From: an uncultured Lachnospiraceae bacterium
GTDB taxonomy: Bacteria > Bacillota > Clostridia > Lachnospirales > Lachnospiraceae
NCBI GenBank assembly: GCA_902761225.1
Contig: CACWJQ010000022.1
Location: 1-33,316 of the forward strand
Direction: 5' to 3'
DNA length: 33,316 bases
Part shown: one piece after another, positions 1 to 7,735 of the stretch
How positions within the stretch are numbered: position 1 is the first letter of the stretch
Layout: each line of letters begins with the position of its first letter
Notes under the pieces: model-generated
What the model was told of the DNA's origin: nothing
Seen by the model: the letters and a program-made list of their open reading frames with translations, nothing else
Databases searched by the model: none
Position numbers and translations under genes: made by a program

Positions 1-28
1 GCTCTTTCTCAGTAAAACCGCCAGCCAT
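1..28 (-). CDS. TetR/AcrR-like regulator, N-terminal fragment (runs off left edge)
   Basis: Only the first nine codons are inside the window: ATG at 28 reading leftward gives MAGGFTEKE. An AAAGGG ribosome site lies about nine bases before the ATG, and a well-formed promoter with an operator-like array is further upstream. The MA-x-x-FTEKE opening is typical, from memory, of clostridial TetR-family regulators, but nine residues cannot prove a family. The start itself is well supported by the ribosome site and promoter; the product name is an inference. Confidence 0.45.
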
Positions 29-75
29 AATATGCAACCCTTTCTTTGAAAGCTGATACTGTATTTTTATCAAAC

Positions 76-160
76 TGAATATTATGAATATTTGTGCTGT
101 AATGTTCATAATGAATATTAGCGTACGGTTATTCACGCGTCAAGAATAAAAATGAATATT
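76..160. repeat. Operator-like array: four TGAATATT motifs over a promoter
   Basis: TGAATATT occurs in direct orientation at 76-83, 85-92, 112-119 and 153-160. The third copy is half of a 19-bp imperfect palindrome at 101-119 (ATGTTCAT, centre A, ATGAATAT; 8 of 9 arm positions match). The copies lie downstream of, over and upstream of the promoter at 115-143. This layout suits cooperative binding of a repressor, plausibly the product of the gene at the left edge acting on itself. The binding protein is an inference. Confidence 0.45.
115..143 (-). promoter_or_regulatory. Sigma-A promoter for the left-edge regulator gene
   Basis: On the minus strand, TTGACG (138-143) is followed after exactly 17 bases by TAATAT (115-120). 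This is a near-consensus housekeeping promoter about 90 bases ahead of the ATG at 28. The -10 box overlaps one copy of the repeated TGAATATT motif, so the promoter is probably repressible. Confidence 0.65.
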
Positions 161-214
161 TTGAGCCGGATACAACTAATCAAAAATACTGAAATTGACT
201 GATACACCTACTGA

Positions 215-240
215 AAAAGCTGCCAACCAAGGCAGCTTTT
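215..240 (-). terminator. Intrinsic terminator after the six-hairpin protein gene
   Basis: The arms AAAAGCTGCC and GGCAGCTTTT enclose a six-base loop, and the minus strand ends in a run of five T. It lies about 90 bases after the stop codon at 333. The stretch 241-332 holds nothing else that I can recognise. Confidence 0.75.
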
Positions 241-332
241 CTTGTCCGCATACTTTTGGAGCCGGTAGCCATTATATACCGGTTTATATTTACTCCACAT
301 GGGCTCAGTCTGTGTAAATTTCTTCCCCAATT

Positions 333-2315
333 TTAAAATGTCAATCCTTCAATTATGCTTGCAGAAGCCCATGGCATCAGCGCAAACCAGGTACTGGCAA
401 TAGATCCGTCCGGGTATCTTTCCGTCAAAAGTCCACGACAAAAGCAGAATCTTTCAGACATCCATCCCGGGCCTCCATATCCGTATTCACCATCAAAGGT
501 ATTAAAAGTCTGCAGACTCCAATTAATGGTATCTTCAAGCCTTGCATTTAAATATTCATCCCTACGGGCATCAACGTAATATCTCATTTCAGGAATGATT
601 GTGCTGGACATGGGATGAATATGCGGGTTTGCAACAGAGGTAATACTTCCACCGCATGAAGACCATCCTATCCCGCTTAGCGGCATTACCGAAACCGGGG
701 TATTATATGAAAGTTTGAAGCTGCACTCATAGTTTAATGCATCTCTCATATGATCCAGCAGGTATTCTTCATTTGTGATCTCATGTAGTATTTTCACTGC
801 TCTGATATAAGCAAGTATCCCTTCATTATCCACAGCTTTATCTGTGTCGAGAGGTCCGCCGTAACATTCACACTTCGCAACAAACGCTTTATAATAGTGG
901 AGTTCACTCTTTTTCAGAATATCAAGGTACTCTTCGTCCTCCATGATTGATGCATACAGAGCCGTCGCTGCAAGGCACCAAGCTCCCCCCATCGAGTCAT
1001 ATTCGATTCCCGCACCTGTGTGCTCAGACATTGAAAACGGATATTCATTGTCTGAATTTAGTTCCCTGTTCATTTTTCTTATAACCGGAGAGACAAACGT
1101 GATCCATTCCTCGTGCACCACGTTTTGGGCATCCTTTTCCGATATATATGCTTTGAGAATATAATAAACTGCCTGGCCATTTAAATATGCACTGTGTCCG
1201 CCACTATGCATTCCGTTATACCACCATCCGTGAACCGACCATTTACCTTTCTCCACGGCATCATACAGCAAGCCTGAATCAGGATTGTAGCTGCTTTGAA
1301 TGACATTTTCTATAAAGCTCAGGCTCTGCCTTCGTGCCTCGACATCTCCGGACCGATTGGCTGCAAAAAGCATTGGTACTGCTACAGACAGTCCGTTTGT
1401 CCAGGAAAGAGAACCGATCTTATTGTATCTGGGGCCATTGCTCCGATCGTATACAAAGCCTGAATACATCCTTTCCTCTTCAAGCCATGCATTGTCCCTG
1501 ATAGCAGTAGCAAGCAGTGATATCGCCTTAGACTCATCCATGCCCGTGATCATTCTGGGCATTTCGTGATATTGAAAATAAGCATGTCTAAATGCTTTAT
1601 ATATGGTGCGCTCATCTTCGCCATTATAATCGTACAAGAAGAAAGGGAATTCTATGGTCTCGCCGGGTCTGATGACAAATGAATTACCCTCATCAAGCAT
1701 CTCTCTTTCCTGAACATTTGCCGTTTGAACAAATAGCCAGGGAGCATCCTCATATCCCAGCGTATATCCCACGCTGACTCTGCCATCATCATTTATATTA
1801 CAGCTGAAACCGCTATACCGGAAAAACTCGGCCCCCGGTTTATTTTTGACTCCTTTATCAAAAGTAACCGGAACCGTTTTCCCATTTTCTCTTACCCAAT
1901 ACGGAGGAGCGGAAATTCCACGTACTTTTCCTGAGCCGTATACAAGACTGATCGGTTCTGCGAGTCTGTCGCTTCTTGTCATAAAAAAATCCGATTCTTG
2001 CATTCCAGCCGGATTTCTCTTTATTCTGGGAAATGCTTTCCTTCCGGAAGAGGGTTTGTCTGCAGTGTTTGTATTATACATAAAACCGGGCATAAAAAAC
2101 TTCGGCTCTTTTTCTTCAATCATCAGTTTGATATGCACAACACCATTAAAATCCTCATTTAAAGTATTAGTAATCCGGACATTTACACTACTGCATATAT
2201 CGTCCGATGCATTTATGGAAAAATCCGTCATCAATCCAAATTCATCCGCAGGATAATAACTGCACTCCTCTGTCCGGAAACGCCTGGCTACACTGATTAT
2301 ATCTGACAAATACAT
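333..2315 (-). CDS. Six-hairpin glycosidase-like protein, putative glycan-degrading enzyme
   Basis: The 660-residue protein has no signal peptide, so it is probably cytoplasmic. The first 250 residues look like a beta-sandwich region. From about residue 255 the sequence is helical and rich in Trp, Tyr and His (for example HGWWYNGMHSGGHSAYLNGQ, and later a YGYGGPGWMSERFCF stretch), which resembles the (alpha/alpha)6 barrels of glycoside hydrolases and lyases. I cannot assign a GH family or catalytic residues. The ATG at 2315 follows a GGGGTGA ribosome site at good spacing, and the gene starts only 15 bases after the acetyltransferase stop, so the two are probably cotranscribed. Enzyme class is an inference from composition and fold-like pattern; an intracellular oligosaccharide hydrolase or a non-enzymatic barrel protein are both possible. 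Confidence 0.55.
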   Translation of the reverse strand: MYLSDIISVARRFRTEECSYYPADEFGLMTDFSINASDDICSSVNVRITNTLNEDFNGVVHIKLMIEEKEPKFFMPGFMYNTNTADKPSSGRKAFPRIKRNPAGMQESDFFMTRSDRLAEPISLVYGSGKVRGISAPPYWVRENGKTVPVTFDKGVKNKPGAEFFRYSGFSCNINDDGRVSVGYTLGYEDAPWLFVQTANVQEREMLDEGNSFVIRPGETIEFPFFLYDYNGEDERTIYKAFRHAYFQYHEMPRMITGMDESKAISLLATAIRDNAWLEEERMYSGFVYDRSNGPRYNKIGSLSWTNGLSVAVPMLFAANRSGDVEARRQSLSFIENVIQSSYNPDSGLLYDAVEKGKWSVHGWWYNGMHSGGHSAYLNGQAVYYILKAYISEKDAQNVVHEEWITFVSPVIRKMNRELNSDNEYPFSMSEHTGAGIEYDSMGGAWCLAATALYASIMEDEEYLDILKKSELHYYKAFVAKCECYGGPLDTDKAVDNEGILAYIRAVKILHEITNEEYLLDHMRDALNYECSFKLSYNTPVSVMPLSGIGWSSCGGSITSVANPHIHPMSSTIIPEMRYYVDARRDEYLNARLEDTINWSLQTFNTFDGEYGYGGPGWMSERFCFCRGLLTERYPDGSIASTWFALMPWASASIIEGLTF

Positions 2316-2330
2316 ACTCTCACCCCTCTT

Positions 2331-3146
2331 CTAATCATAATTCAAGCACATTTCTTCCATACCAGACTCCCTTAATCCTGTATCAGCAAAACCAACAGAT
2401 TCATTATCATTGCACGGTCTGGATTCCGTCTCAATCCACGCAGGAGCAAACCCGCTTCCAAGCGCTATCTTCCACGAAAAAATATTGGAAAGACTCGTTC
2501 CATAATATGGTATCACACCTCTGCGAATTGCTTCATTCTTAAGCAGCGTGACCAGCGCTTTCCCGATCCCGTGCTCTCTGTACCGGGGCAGCACATCTAT
2601 TCCGATCTGCCACATAAGGGGAGTATCTGCCGAGCAGCCGGCCATTCCCATGATCTCCTCTCCGTCAAGGGCGATCACCGCAAGAACGTCAGGTCTTTCC
2701 GGCTTGAACCTGTCACACAGTGCATTTGAGAATTCTTCCCTTCCGTAAAAAGAATGAATATCCTCCTGTTCAAGCCACCTGACCTTTATATCAGTTTTAA
2801 AATCTGAAGTATCCTTCCCGGGAAGAAACATATGATGGGTAAGTGCCATCTTATATCCATGTTTTCTAAGTTCACACTCAAGCTCATAAAAATTGTGCTG
2901 TTCAAAGAGCCAGAAGCCGCTTTTCCCTTTTACCCAATTCTCAAGCCATGGATGCATCACTTCATCAGCAGAGATAACCGTATTCCCTCCAAACGTTGCC
3001 ATCTGAAGGAAAAACGGAGTATCGGAAAACTTCCTTCTGTTCTCATGCAGACAGCTTTTAGTAATGACGTTATGGTTACGCTCAAAATCATCAGGACTGC
3101 AATTAAACTCAATCGCAAGCTGTTCTTTAATTCTATGATCGATCAT
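2331..3146 (-). CDS. GNAT family N-acetyltransferase
   Basis: The 271-residue protein transfers an acetyl group from acetyl-CoA to an unknown amine. The acetyl-CoA binding signature RYREHGIGKALVTLL (R-x-x-G-x-G/A type) is in the C-terminal half, followed by the usual GTSLSNIFSWKIALGSGF stretch, in which N and the following helix mark the end of the GNAT fold. The N-terminal 120 residues match no fold I know and may define substrate. The start codon overlaps, as ATGA, the end of an open frame that continues from the lipoprotein gene upstream, suggesting original translational coupling. An AAGGTG ribosome site lies nine bases before the ATG. The substrate cannot be named. Confidence 0.8.
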   Translation of the reverse strand: MIDHRIKEQLAIEFNCSPDDFERNHNVITKSCLHENRRKFSDTPFFLQMATFGGNTVISADEVMHPWLENWVKGKSGFWLFEQHNFYELECELRKHGYKMALTHHMFLPGKDTSDFKTDIKVRWLEQEDIHSFYGREEFSNALCDRFKPERPDVLAVIALDGEEIMGMAGCSADTPLMWQIGIDVLPRYREHGIGKALVTLLKNEAIRRGVIPYYGTSLSNIFSWKIALGSGFAPAWIETESRPCNDNESVGFADTGLRESGMEEMCLNYD

Positions 3147-4213
3147 GTATCGTAAGCACCTTCCTTACCAGTAAACTTATAAGCGCCGATCAGTCTAATA
3201 TCTTCCACGTTTGATCCTTCCATTCCAAGAGCGCGGCGGATATTATACTCGAGCCATTCCACCCAGGTATAGGATATCCCAAACAGTTCTTTCTCCGGTC
3301 AAACCGGCTCGGGAATATACAATGTAGTACCCGGTATATCGACTGATCTGATAACAGTAATTTCACTCGTGATCCTGTGAGTTTTTATATCATAAATCGT
3401 TACTTCTTTTATTATCTCTGCTTTATGGTTCTCGCCACGCTCATCATAATCTCCAATATTTCTCAAAGACGGATAATACGCTATATAGACGATAGCATCT
3501 CCACGATCTTCAACCTCGCGAAGCAGAAAATATCCATCAAAAAAATCAGAATGATAAAAGTCTCCTTCCATCAGAACAACATCCGTAGTCAGTTCACCGA
3601 AATATACCGGTCCGGTATATGGATTTCCATCGATCTTTTCCGGAACCATGAACTGATTACGGAAAAAGCATATTCTTCCCGATCCAATACCTCCGTCATT
3701 CATATAGCCATACTCTGCATAATGCTCTGTCCCGCCGTAATAAACTATCTTCGTATCAATAAAGTTTTCCTGAAAACTACGCAACCATTCTTCTGCCAGC
3801 TTTTTAAATTCTTCATCGGAAATTTTTTTATCAACATCATAATCAGCACGATCTCCTTCAAGGCTTAACATGAGCGGTTGATATATTTCACCATCTTTCA
3901 GAGGAGTGCCAAAACAATCATATGGCTCAAGCATGAGATCAGCAACAAATTCCGTTGCTTTATAATCATGCGTAGCTAAATAGATAACATCCTCATCCGA
4001 AAGATTGATCAGATCCTCTGCTGAAGAAAAGGAATATTTACCTTCTATCCCTGCAGAACCTAAATCTGCATAATACCTGTTCTGGGCGTTATTATCGGGC
4101 ATCGTATAGGCAACATCATAAGATTGAATTACGTCATCGGTTGTACCACATGCAGAAACACTAAGTGCAATCACTGAAAATACGATCATAAAAGAATGCT
4201 TTATTTTTCTCAT
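3143..4213 (-). pseudogene. Lipoprotein gene with in-frame TGA at 3299-3301
   Basis: The start at 4213 is chosen over an upstream TTG because CAGGAGAG precedes the ATG. A lipoprotein signal peptide follows: MRKIKHSF, a hydrophobic stretch, then V-S-A-C with the lipidated Cys at residue 22. The frame runs 304 residues to a TGA at 3299-3301. The same frame then stays open for 51 more codons, with protein-like composition (TWVEWLEYNIRRALG, then EDIRLIGAYKF), and ends at a TGA at 3143-3145 that overlaps the GNAT start codon. The most economical reading is a CGA-to-TGA nonsense change, or a sequencing error, removing the last 51 residues. The 304-residue product could still be made and exported. 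No family recognised; an acidic, extracytoplasmic protein. Calling it a pseudogene is an inference. Confidence 0.6.
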
Positions 4214-4365
4214 CCACTCTCCTGTCCTCGTAAAATTGAATATCATTAGATCCAGACTGTTTGTTGCAGACTCATTGATCAAATAATACCGGGCAGAACC
4301 TTCAGAAGTGCCTGTACAAGGGCCTGGATCGCAGGGTTATCTGCCATTTTATTTTTCTGTCATTT

Positions 4366-5763
4366 TCAGGCCCTGTAAACTCCGATAAATGATATCACAG
4401 GTGATACCCTTGAATCCGTTATCCTGATCCTGACGCAGTCTGTCCTTATCCCTTCAAGAGGTACTATACGTTTATAGCCCACGGTAGTTCCGGTATATAT
4501 CTCCCTGAATTCCCGGTCCTCGCGGATATCTATCGCAAAGCTTTCTATCCTCTGACTCTTCAGGATATTCTCCTTTATAACGATGTATCCGAGAGCTTCC
4601 TTCTTTTTAAGATCTATGACAATATCCGCTTTATCTGATGAAGCTTCAAAGGATCTGTCATAACTGTCCTCTGTGACATTCTCCACATTGCCGCGATCCG
4701 CTTCTCCATCACAGGTGATCAGCGCTCCGGGAACCAGATTCTCGGAAAAAGCATTTCTCAGGAATTCTCCAAGCTCCTTAAGTCTCTGCACATCATTTTC
4801 ATGTATCAGTCCGTCCCTGTCAGGCGGGATGTTAAGAAGAAAGGTTGCATTTCCGCCTGCGGAACGGATGTAGATATCTGCAAGCTCCTTCAGTGAACGA
4901 ACCTTGTCATTTTCGCTCTCATGCCAGAACCACCCCGGACGGATGGAGGTATTAACCTCTGCGGGATACCATATCAGGTCCTCCTCTCCTGCAAGCACGG
5001 ACCTGCTTCCAAGGTCCTCATCCCGTGCATCGACACGTCTGCGAAATTCGGTATTATCCTCATGCTGGCTCTTCTCTGCTATCTTCTCGCTGTCTCTTGC
5101 ACGTAACGGCACAACGCTCCATTCGGCTTTGCGTGTATGTCCGGCCTCATTCCCGCACCATCTTACATCCGGACCGCAGACGGATATACAGGCACCGGGC
5201 TGAAGAGTGCGGATAAGAGAGTAGTATCTGTCCCAGTCGTAATACTGCTTCTTTCCGTCAGGGCCTTCACCGCACGCTCCGTCAAACCACACGGAAAAAA
5301 CATCGCCATAATCCGTAAGCAGTTCCGTCAGCTGACCGGTGAAGAAGTCATCATATTCTTTTCCTTTGCCATATAACGGACAGTTTCTGTCCCAGGGGGA
5401 AAGATATACACCGAATGCTATCTCGCCCTCTTTACAGGCATCCGAAACTTCCCGTACCATGTCACGCCCAAAGGGGCTGTGCATTACAGTATGATCTGTA
5501 AGCTTGCTGTCCCAAAGACAGAAACCGTCATGATGTTTACAGGTAAGTATCAGCCCCTTCATTCCGGCAGACTTTACCGCACTCACCCACTGCCCCGGAT
5601 CAAACTTTACCGGATCAAAAATTTCAGGAGACTCTGTTCCATCCCCCCACTCCTTATCCGTAAAAGTGTTGACCGTAAAATGAATGAAGGCATAGAACTC
5701 CAGCTGCTGTAATCTCAGCTGTCTGGGTGAGGGAACTATCTCTGTCAGTCTTTTATCATCCAT
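4366..5763 (-). CDS. Alpha-L-fucosidase, GH29 family, cytoplasmic
   Basis: It hydrolyses terminal alpha-linked L-fucose from oligosaccharides. The ATG at 5763 gives 465 residues; a TTG two codons earlier is less likely. GH29 landmarks are present: FIHFTVNTF near 27-35, TCKHHDGF near 74-81, GVYLSPWDR near 118, and VWFDG, whose Asp at about 161 is the expected nucleophile. NATFLLNIPPDRDG closes the barrel. Residues from about 340 form a C-terminal beta-sandwich like the discoidin-type domain common in GH29 subfamily B enzymes, which prefer branched alpha-1,3/1,4-fucosides. There is no signal peptide, so imported oligosaccharides are the likely substrate. It is divergent from the AraC gene at 5885, its probable regulator. 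Fucosidase is well supported; linkage specificity is not. Confidence 0.92.
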   Translation of the reverse strand: MDDKRLTEIVPSPRQLRLQQLEFYAFIHFTVNTFTDKEWGDGTESPEIFDPVKFDPGQWVSAVKSAGMKGLILTCKHHDGFCLWDSKLTDHTVMHSPFGRDMVREVSDACKEGEIAFGVYLSPWDRNCPLYGKGKEYDDFFTGQLTELLTDYGDVFSVWFDGACGEGPDGKKQYYDWDRYYSLIRTLQPGACISVCGPDVRWCGNEAGHTRKAEWSVVPLRARDSEKIAEKSQHEDNTEFRRRVDARDEDLGSRSVLAGEEDLIWYPAEVNTSIRPGWFWHESENDKVRSLKELADIYIRSAGGNATFLLNIPPDRDGLIHENDVQRLKELGEFLRNAFSENLVPGALITCDGEADRGNVENVTEDSYDRSFEASSDKADIVIDLKKKEALGYIVIKENILKSQRIESFAIDIREDREFREIYTGTTVGYKRIVPLEGIRTDCVRIRITDSRVSPVISFIGVYRA

Positions 5764-5798
5764 AACCAAACCCTTTTCATAAAATAAATATCACTTTA

Positions 5799-5827
5799 AT
5801 TATGCTTATGCATGACTGATAAATCAA
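5799..5827 (-). promoter_or_regulatory. Sigma-A promoter of the fucosidase gene
   Basis: On the minus strand TTGATT (5822-5827) is followed after 17 bases by CATAAT (5799-5804), about 36 bases ahead of the fucosidase ATG. It sits in the divergent spacer shared with the AraC gene, where an AraC protein would be expected to bind. A weaker plus-strand box pair (ATGACT at 5812, TATTAT at 5835) may serve the AraC gene. Confidence 0.55.
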
Positions 5828-5884
5828 TAAATGATATTATCATCCTATAACAATATGAACATGAATATTCCTTCAGGAGGCATT

Positions 5885-6724
5885 ATGTTTTTCTCTCACT
5901 ATCCTATAATCGCACGTGAAAGCAGGCTTCCTCTGTATCTTGTCAGTCTTGGAATGCACGACTGTCAGCCGCGTGTAAAACGGGGAACTGAATACGGATT
6001 TCCACAGGTATTCTATTGTACAAAGGGCAGGGGAAAACTGTGTTATGACGGGATGATGACAGAGATCAGGGCAGGCATGGGATTCTTCATCCCCGCATCC
6101 TATCCTCATGAGTATTATCCCGCTGAAAAAGTATGGGACCTCCATTGGATGATCCCCGGCGGATATGCCTGCGACAGACTTCTGAATGAGATGGGGTTCA
6201 ATAAGCCGGTTACATTTACACTTGGCAGCACATCCAGACTGGACAAGCTTTTTATGAACATGCATGTCAGCCTTCAGAGTGATAATATCTACGGCAATCT
6301 GAAATCCTCTGCGATCCTGTATGATTTTATGATAGAGCTGGACAATGCCATGAATCACCTGAACAGCTCTTCGGGAACAAATCCCGCACTGAAAAAATGC
6401 CTTGAATTCATCGATACGGATTACGCCGGTCAGATAACCATGGATGACCTCTGTGACATATCACATATGTCCAAGCAGCATATATGCAGACTGTTCAGAA
6501 GCTGCCTCGGAACCCGTCCCATGGAATACATTGCCAAGCGAAGGATACAGGCAGCCAAGGAACTGCTTTCAGGAACGGAATTGACGGTTGAGGATATTGC
6601 CGAAAGAACCGGTTTTTGCACCAGCAGCTATTTCTGCAAGCTCTTCAAGCGTTATGAGGATATGACTCCCACTCAGTTCAGAAGCAGCCACGAACTCATT
6701 ACAGATGTAAGCACTGTCAGATAA
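5885..6724 (+). CDS. AraC family transcriptional regulator, probably of the fucosidase gene
   Basis: The ATG at 5885 is preferred to the longer frame from 5831 because AGGAGG lies at 5875-5880; the spacing of four bases is short but usable. The product has 279 residues. An N-terminal cupin-like ligand-binding domain (CTKGRGKLCYDG, then GMGFFIPASYPHEYYP) is followed by two helix-turn-helix motifs in the last 100 residues; the second ends in the AraC signature EDIAERTGFCTSSYFCKLFKR followed by MTPTQFR. Proteins of this type sense a sugar and activate or repress an adjacent sugar-use gene. The divergent fucosidase points to fucose or a fucosylated oligosaccharide as inducer, which is an inference from position. 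Confidence 0.88.
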   Translation: MFFSHYPIIARESRLPLYLVSLGMHDCQPRVKRGTEYGFPQVFYCTKGRGKLCYDGMMTEIRAGMGFFIPASYPHEYYPAEKVWDLHWMIPGGYACDRLLNEMGFNKPVTFTLGSTSRLDKLFMNMHVSLQSDNIYGNLKSSAILYDFMIELDNAMNHLNSSSGTNPALKKCLEFIDTDYAGQITMDDLCDISHMSKQHICRLFRSCLGTRPMEYIAKRRIQAAKELLSGTELTVEDIAERTGFCTSSYFCKLFKRYEDMTPTQFRSSHELITDVSTVR

Positions 6725-6751
6725 AAAAGGAGCCTGTCCGGTTGGACAGGC
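6723..6751 (-). terminator. Intrinsic terminator of the AraC/GyrI-like gene
   Basis: The perfect 8-bp stem GCCTGTCC / GGACAGGC has a four-base loop. On the minus strand it is followed by TCC and six T. It lies 10 bases after the stop of the gene at 6761 and directly after the stop of the convergent AraC gene, so it mainly serves the minus strand. Confidence 0.8.
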
Positions 6752-6760
6752 CCAGGCAGA

Positions 6761-7636
6761 TCAGCTGATCTTTACAACAGGCACCAGCTCCATATAGCCT
6801 CTTTCACCTCTTGGCTCTAGCTGGATACGGGGGTTGGTATCATCCCATTTATAACCGATAAACCCCGGATCATACTTCTTCTCTGCATCCCAGATCTCAC
6901 CTATAGCCGCTTCATAATTTTCTTCAGCAAAAGGTTCTCCCCTGAAGAGCAGATATGTTGATGCTGGAAGATCAATCACATCAAATCCCTCGGGGATCTC
7001 ACCCTTATGATCAGGCTCCACCTCTACGCCCTGAACGTATTCGTTCGTCACGGGCTTTCTGAGTTCCTTCGGAAGGAACAGGCATACAGGCTCTCCGCTG
7101 ATTGACTTTATACTGGTCAGAAGCCCCCATACATCACAGCCGACCTCTTCACAGTAGCTCCAATACTCTGTTGCCTTGACTCCCCTTTTAATGATCACCT
7201 TGCGGGCAGGCTTCTCAACCACCTGAATAAAAATATTTCTGACATCGCTCATCTTACTTTCGCTCCCTTCTTTATCATTGATGAAATAAGGAGTAAACAG
7301 CCAGACGGGGACCGGACTTGTGGAGTACTCTTTAGGATTCACGCCGAATTCACGTCTGAATGCGCGCTGATATCCATCGACACTTCCAAATCCCATATCC
7401 AGTGCCACATCGAGGATCTGACAGGATTCATCACGAAGCCTCAGTGCTGACTTGGACAGTTTAAGGCGCCTTATATACACTGCCGGTGTCATGCCAAGAT
7501 ACTTGATGAAGATCCTCCTCGCGTACCAGGGAGAAAAAGATGCAGCCTTCGCAAGATCACCAATGGTTATCTCTTCAAAGATATGATCACCTATATATTC
7601 CTGCATCCTGCGGACCGCTTTCTTTTGTTCATCCAT
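6761..7636 (-). CDS. AraC-type regulator with GyrI-like effector-binding domain
   Basis: The 291-residue protein has the Rob/BmrR-like layout. Residues 1-110 form an AraC DNA-binding domain with two helix-turn-helix motifs; the second holds LDVALDMGFGSVDGYQRAFRR followed by FGVNPKEY. From about residue 133 there is a GyrI-like domain (small-molecule binding, SHS2 fold), including VEVEPDHKGEIPEGFDVIDL and the terminal YMELVPVVKI strand. Such proteins usually bind lipophilic or cationic compounds and control efflux or stress genes. AAGGAGGTGAGC before the ATG is an almost ideal ribosome site. It is a single gene, convergent with the other AraC gene. The ligand is unknown. Confidence 0.88.
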   Translation of the reverse strand: MDEQKKAVRRMQEYIGDHIFEEITIGDLAKAASFSPWYARRIFIKYLGMTPAVYIRRLKLSKSALRLRDESCQILDVALDMGFGSVDGYQRAFRREFGVNPKEYSTSPVPVWLFTPYFINDKEGSESKMSDVRNIFIQVVEKPARKVIIKRGVKATEYWSYCEEVGCDVWGLLTSIKSISGEPVCLFLPKELRKPVTNEYVQGVEVEPDHKGEIPEGFDVIDLPASTYLLFRGEPFAEENYEAAIGEIWDAEKKYDPGFIGYKWDDTNPRIQLEPRGERGYMELVPVVKIS

Positions 7637-7735
7637 CTGCTCACCTCCTTGTGAGCTAATACTATATGAAATGGTCTTATTATTTCCCGACTATTTTTGC
7701 CCTTTTAGAATGAATCAGCCGGCATACCCTTCCCG

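Noticed and set aside
76-160. TGAATATT copies as a CRISPR or mobile-element end
   Set aside because: The repeats are 8 bases with irregular spacing and lie on a promoter; no cas genes, spacers or transposase are present.
3299-3301. TGA at the end of the lipoprotein frame as a selenocysteine codon
   Set aside because: I saw no obvious SECIS-like hairpin just downstream and no known selenoprotein resemblance; a nonsense change or sequencing error is simpler.
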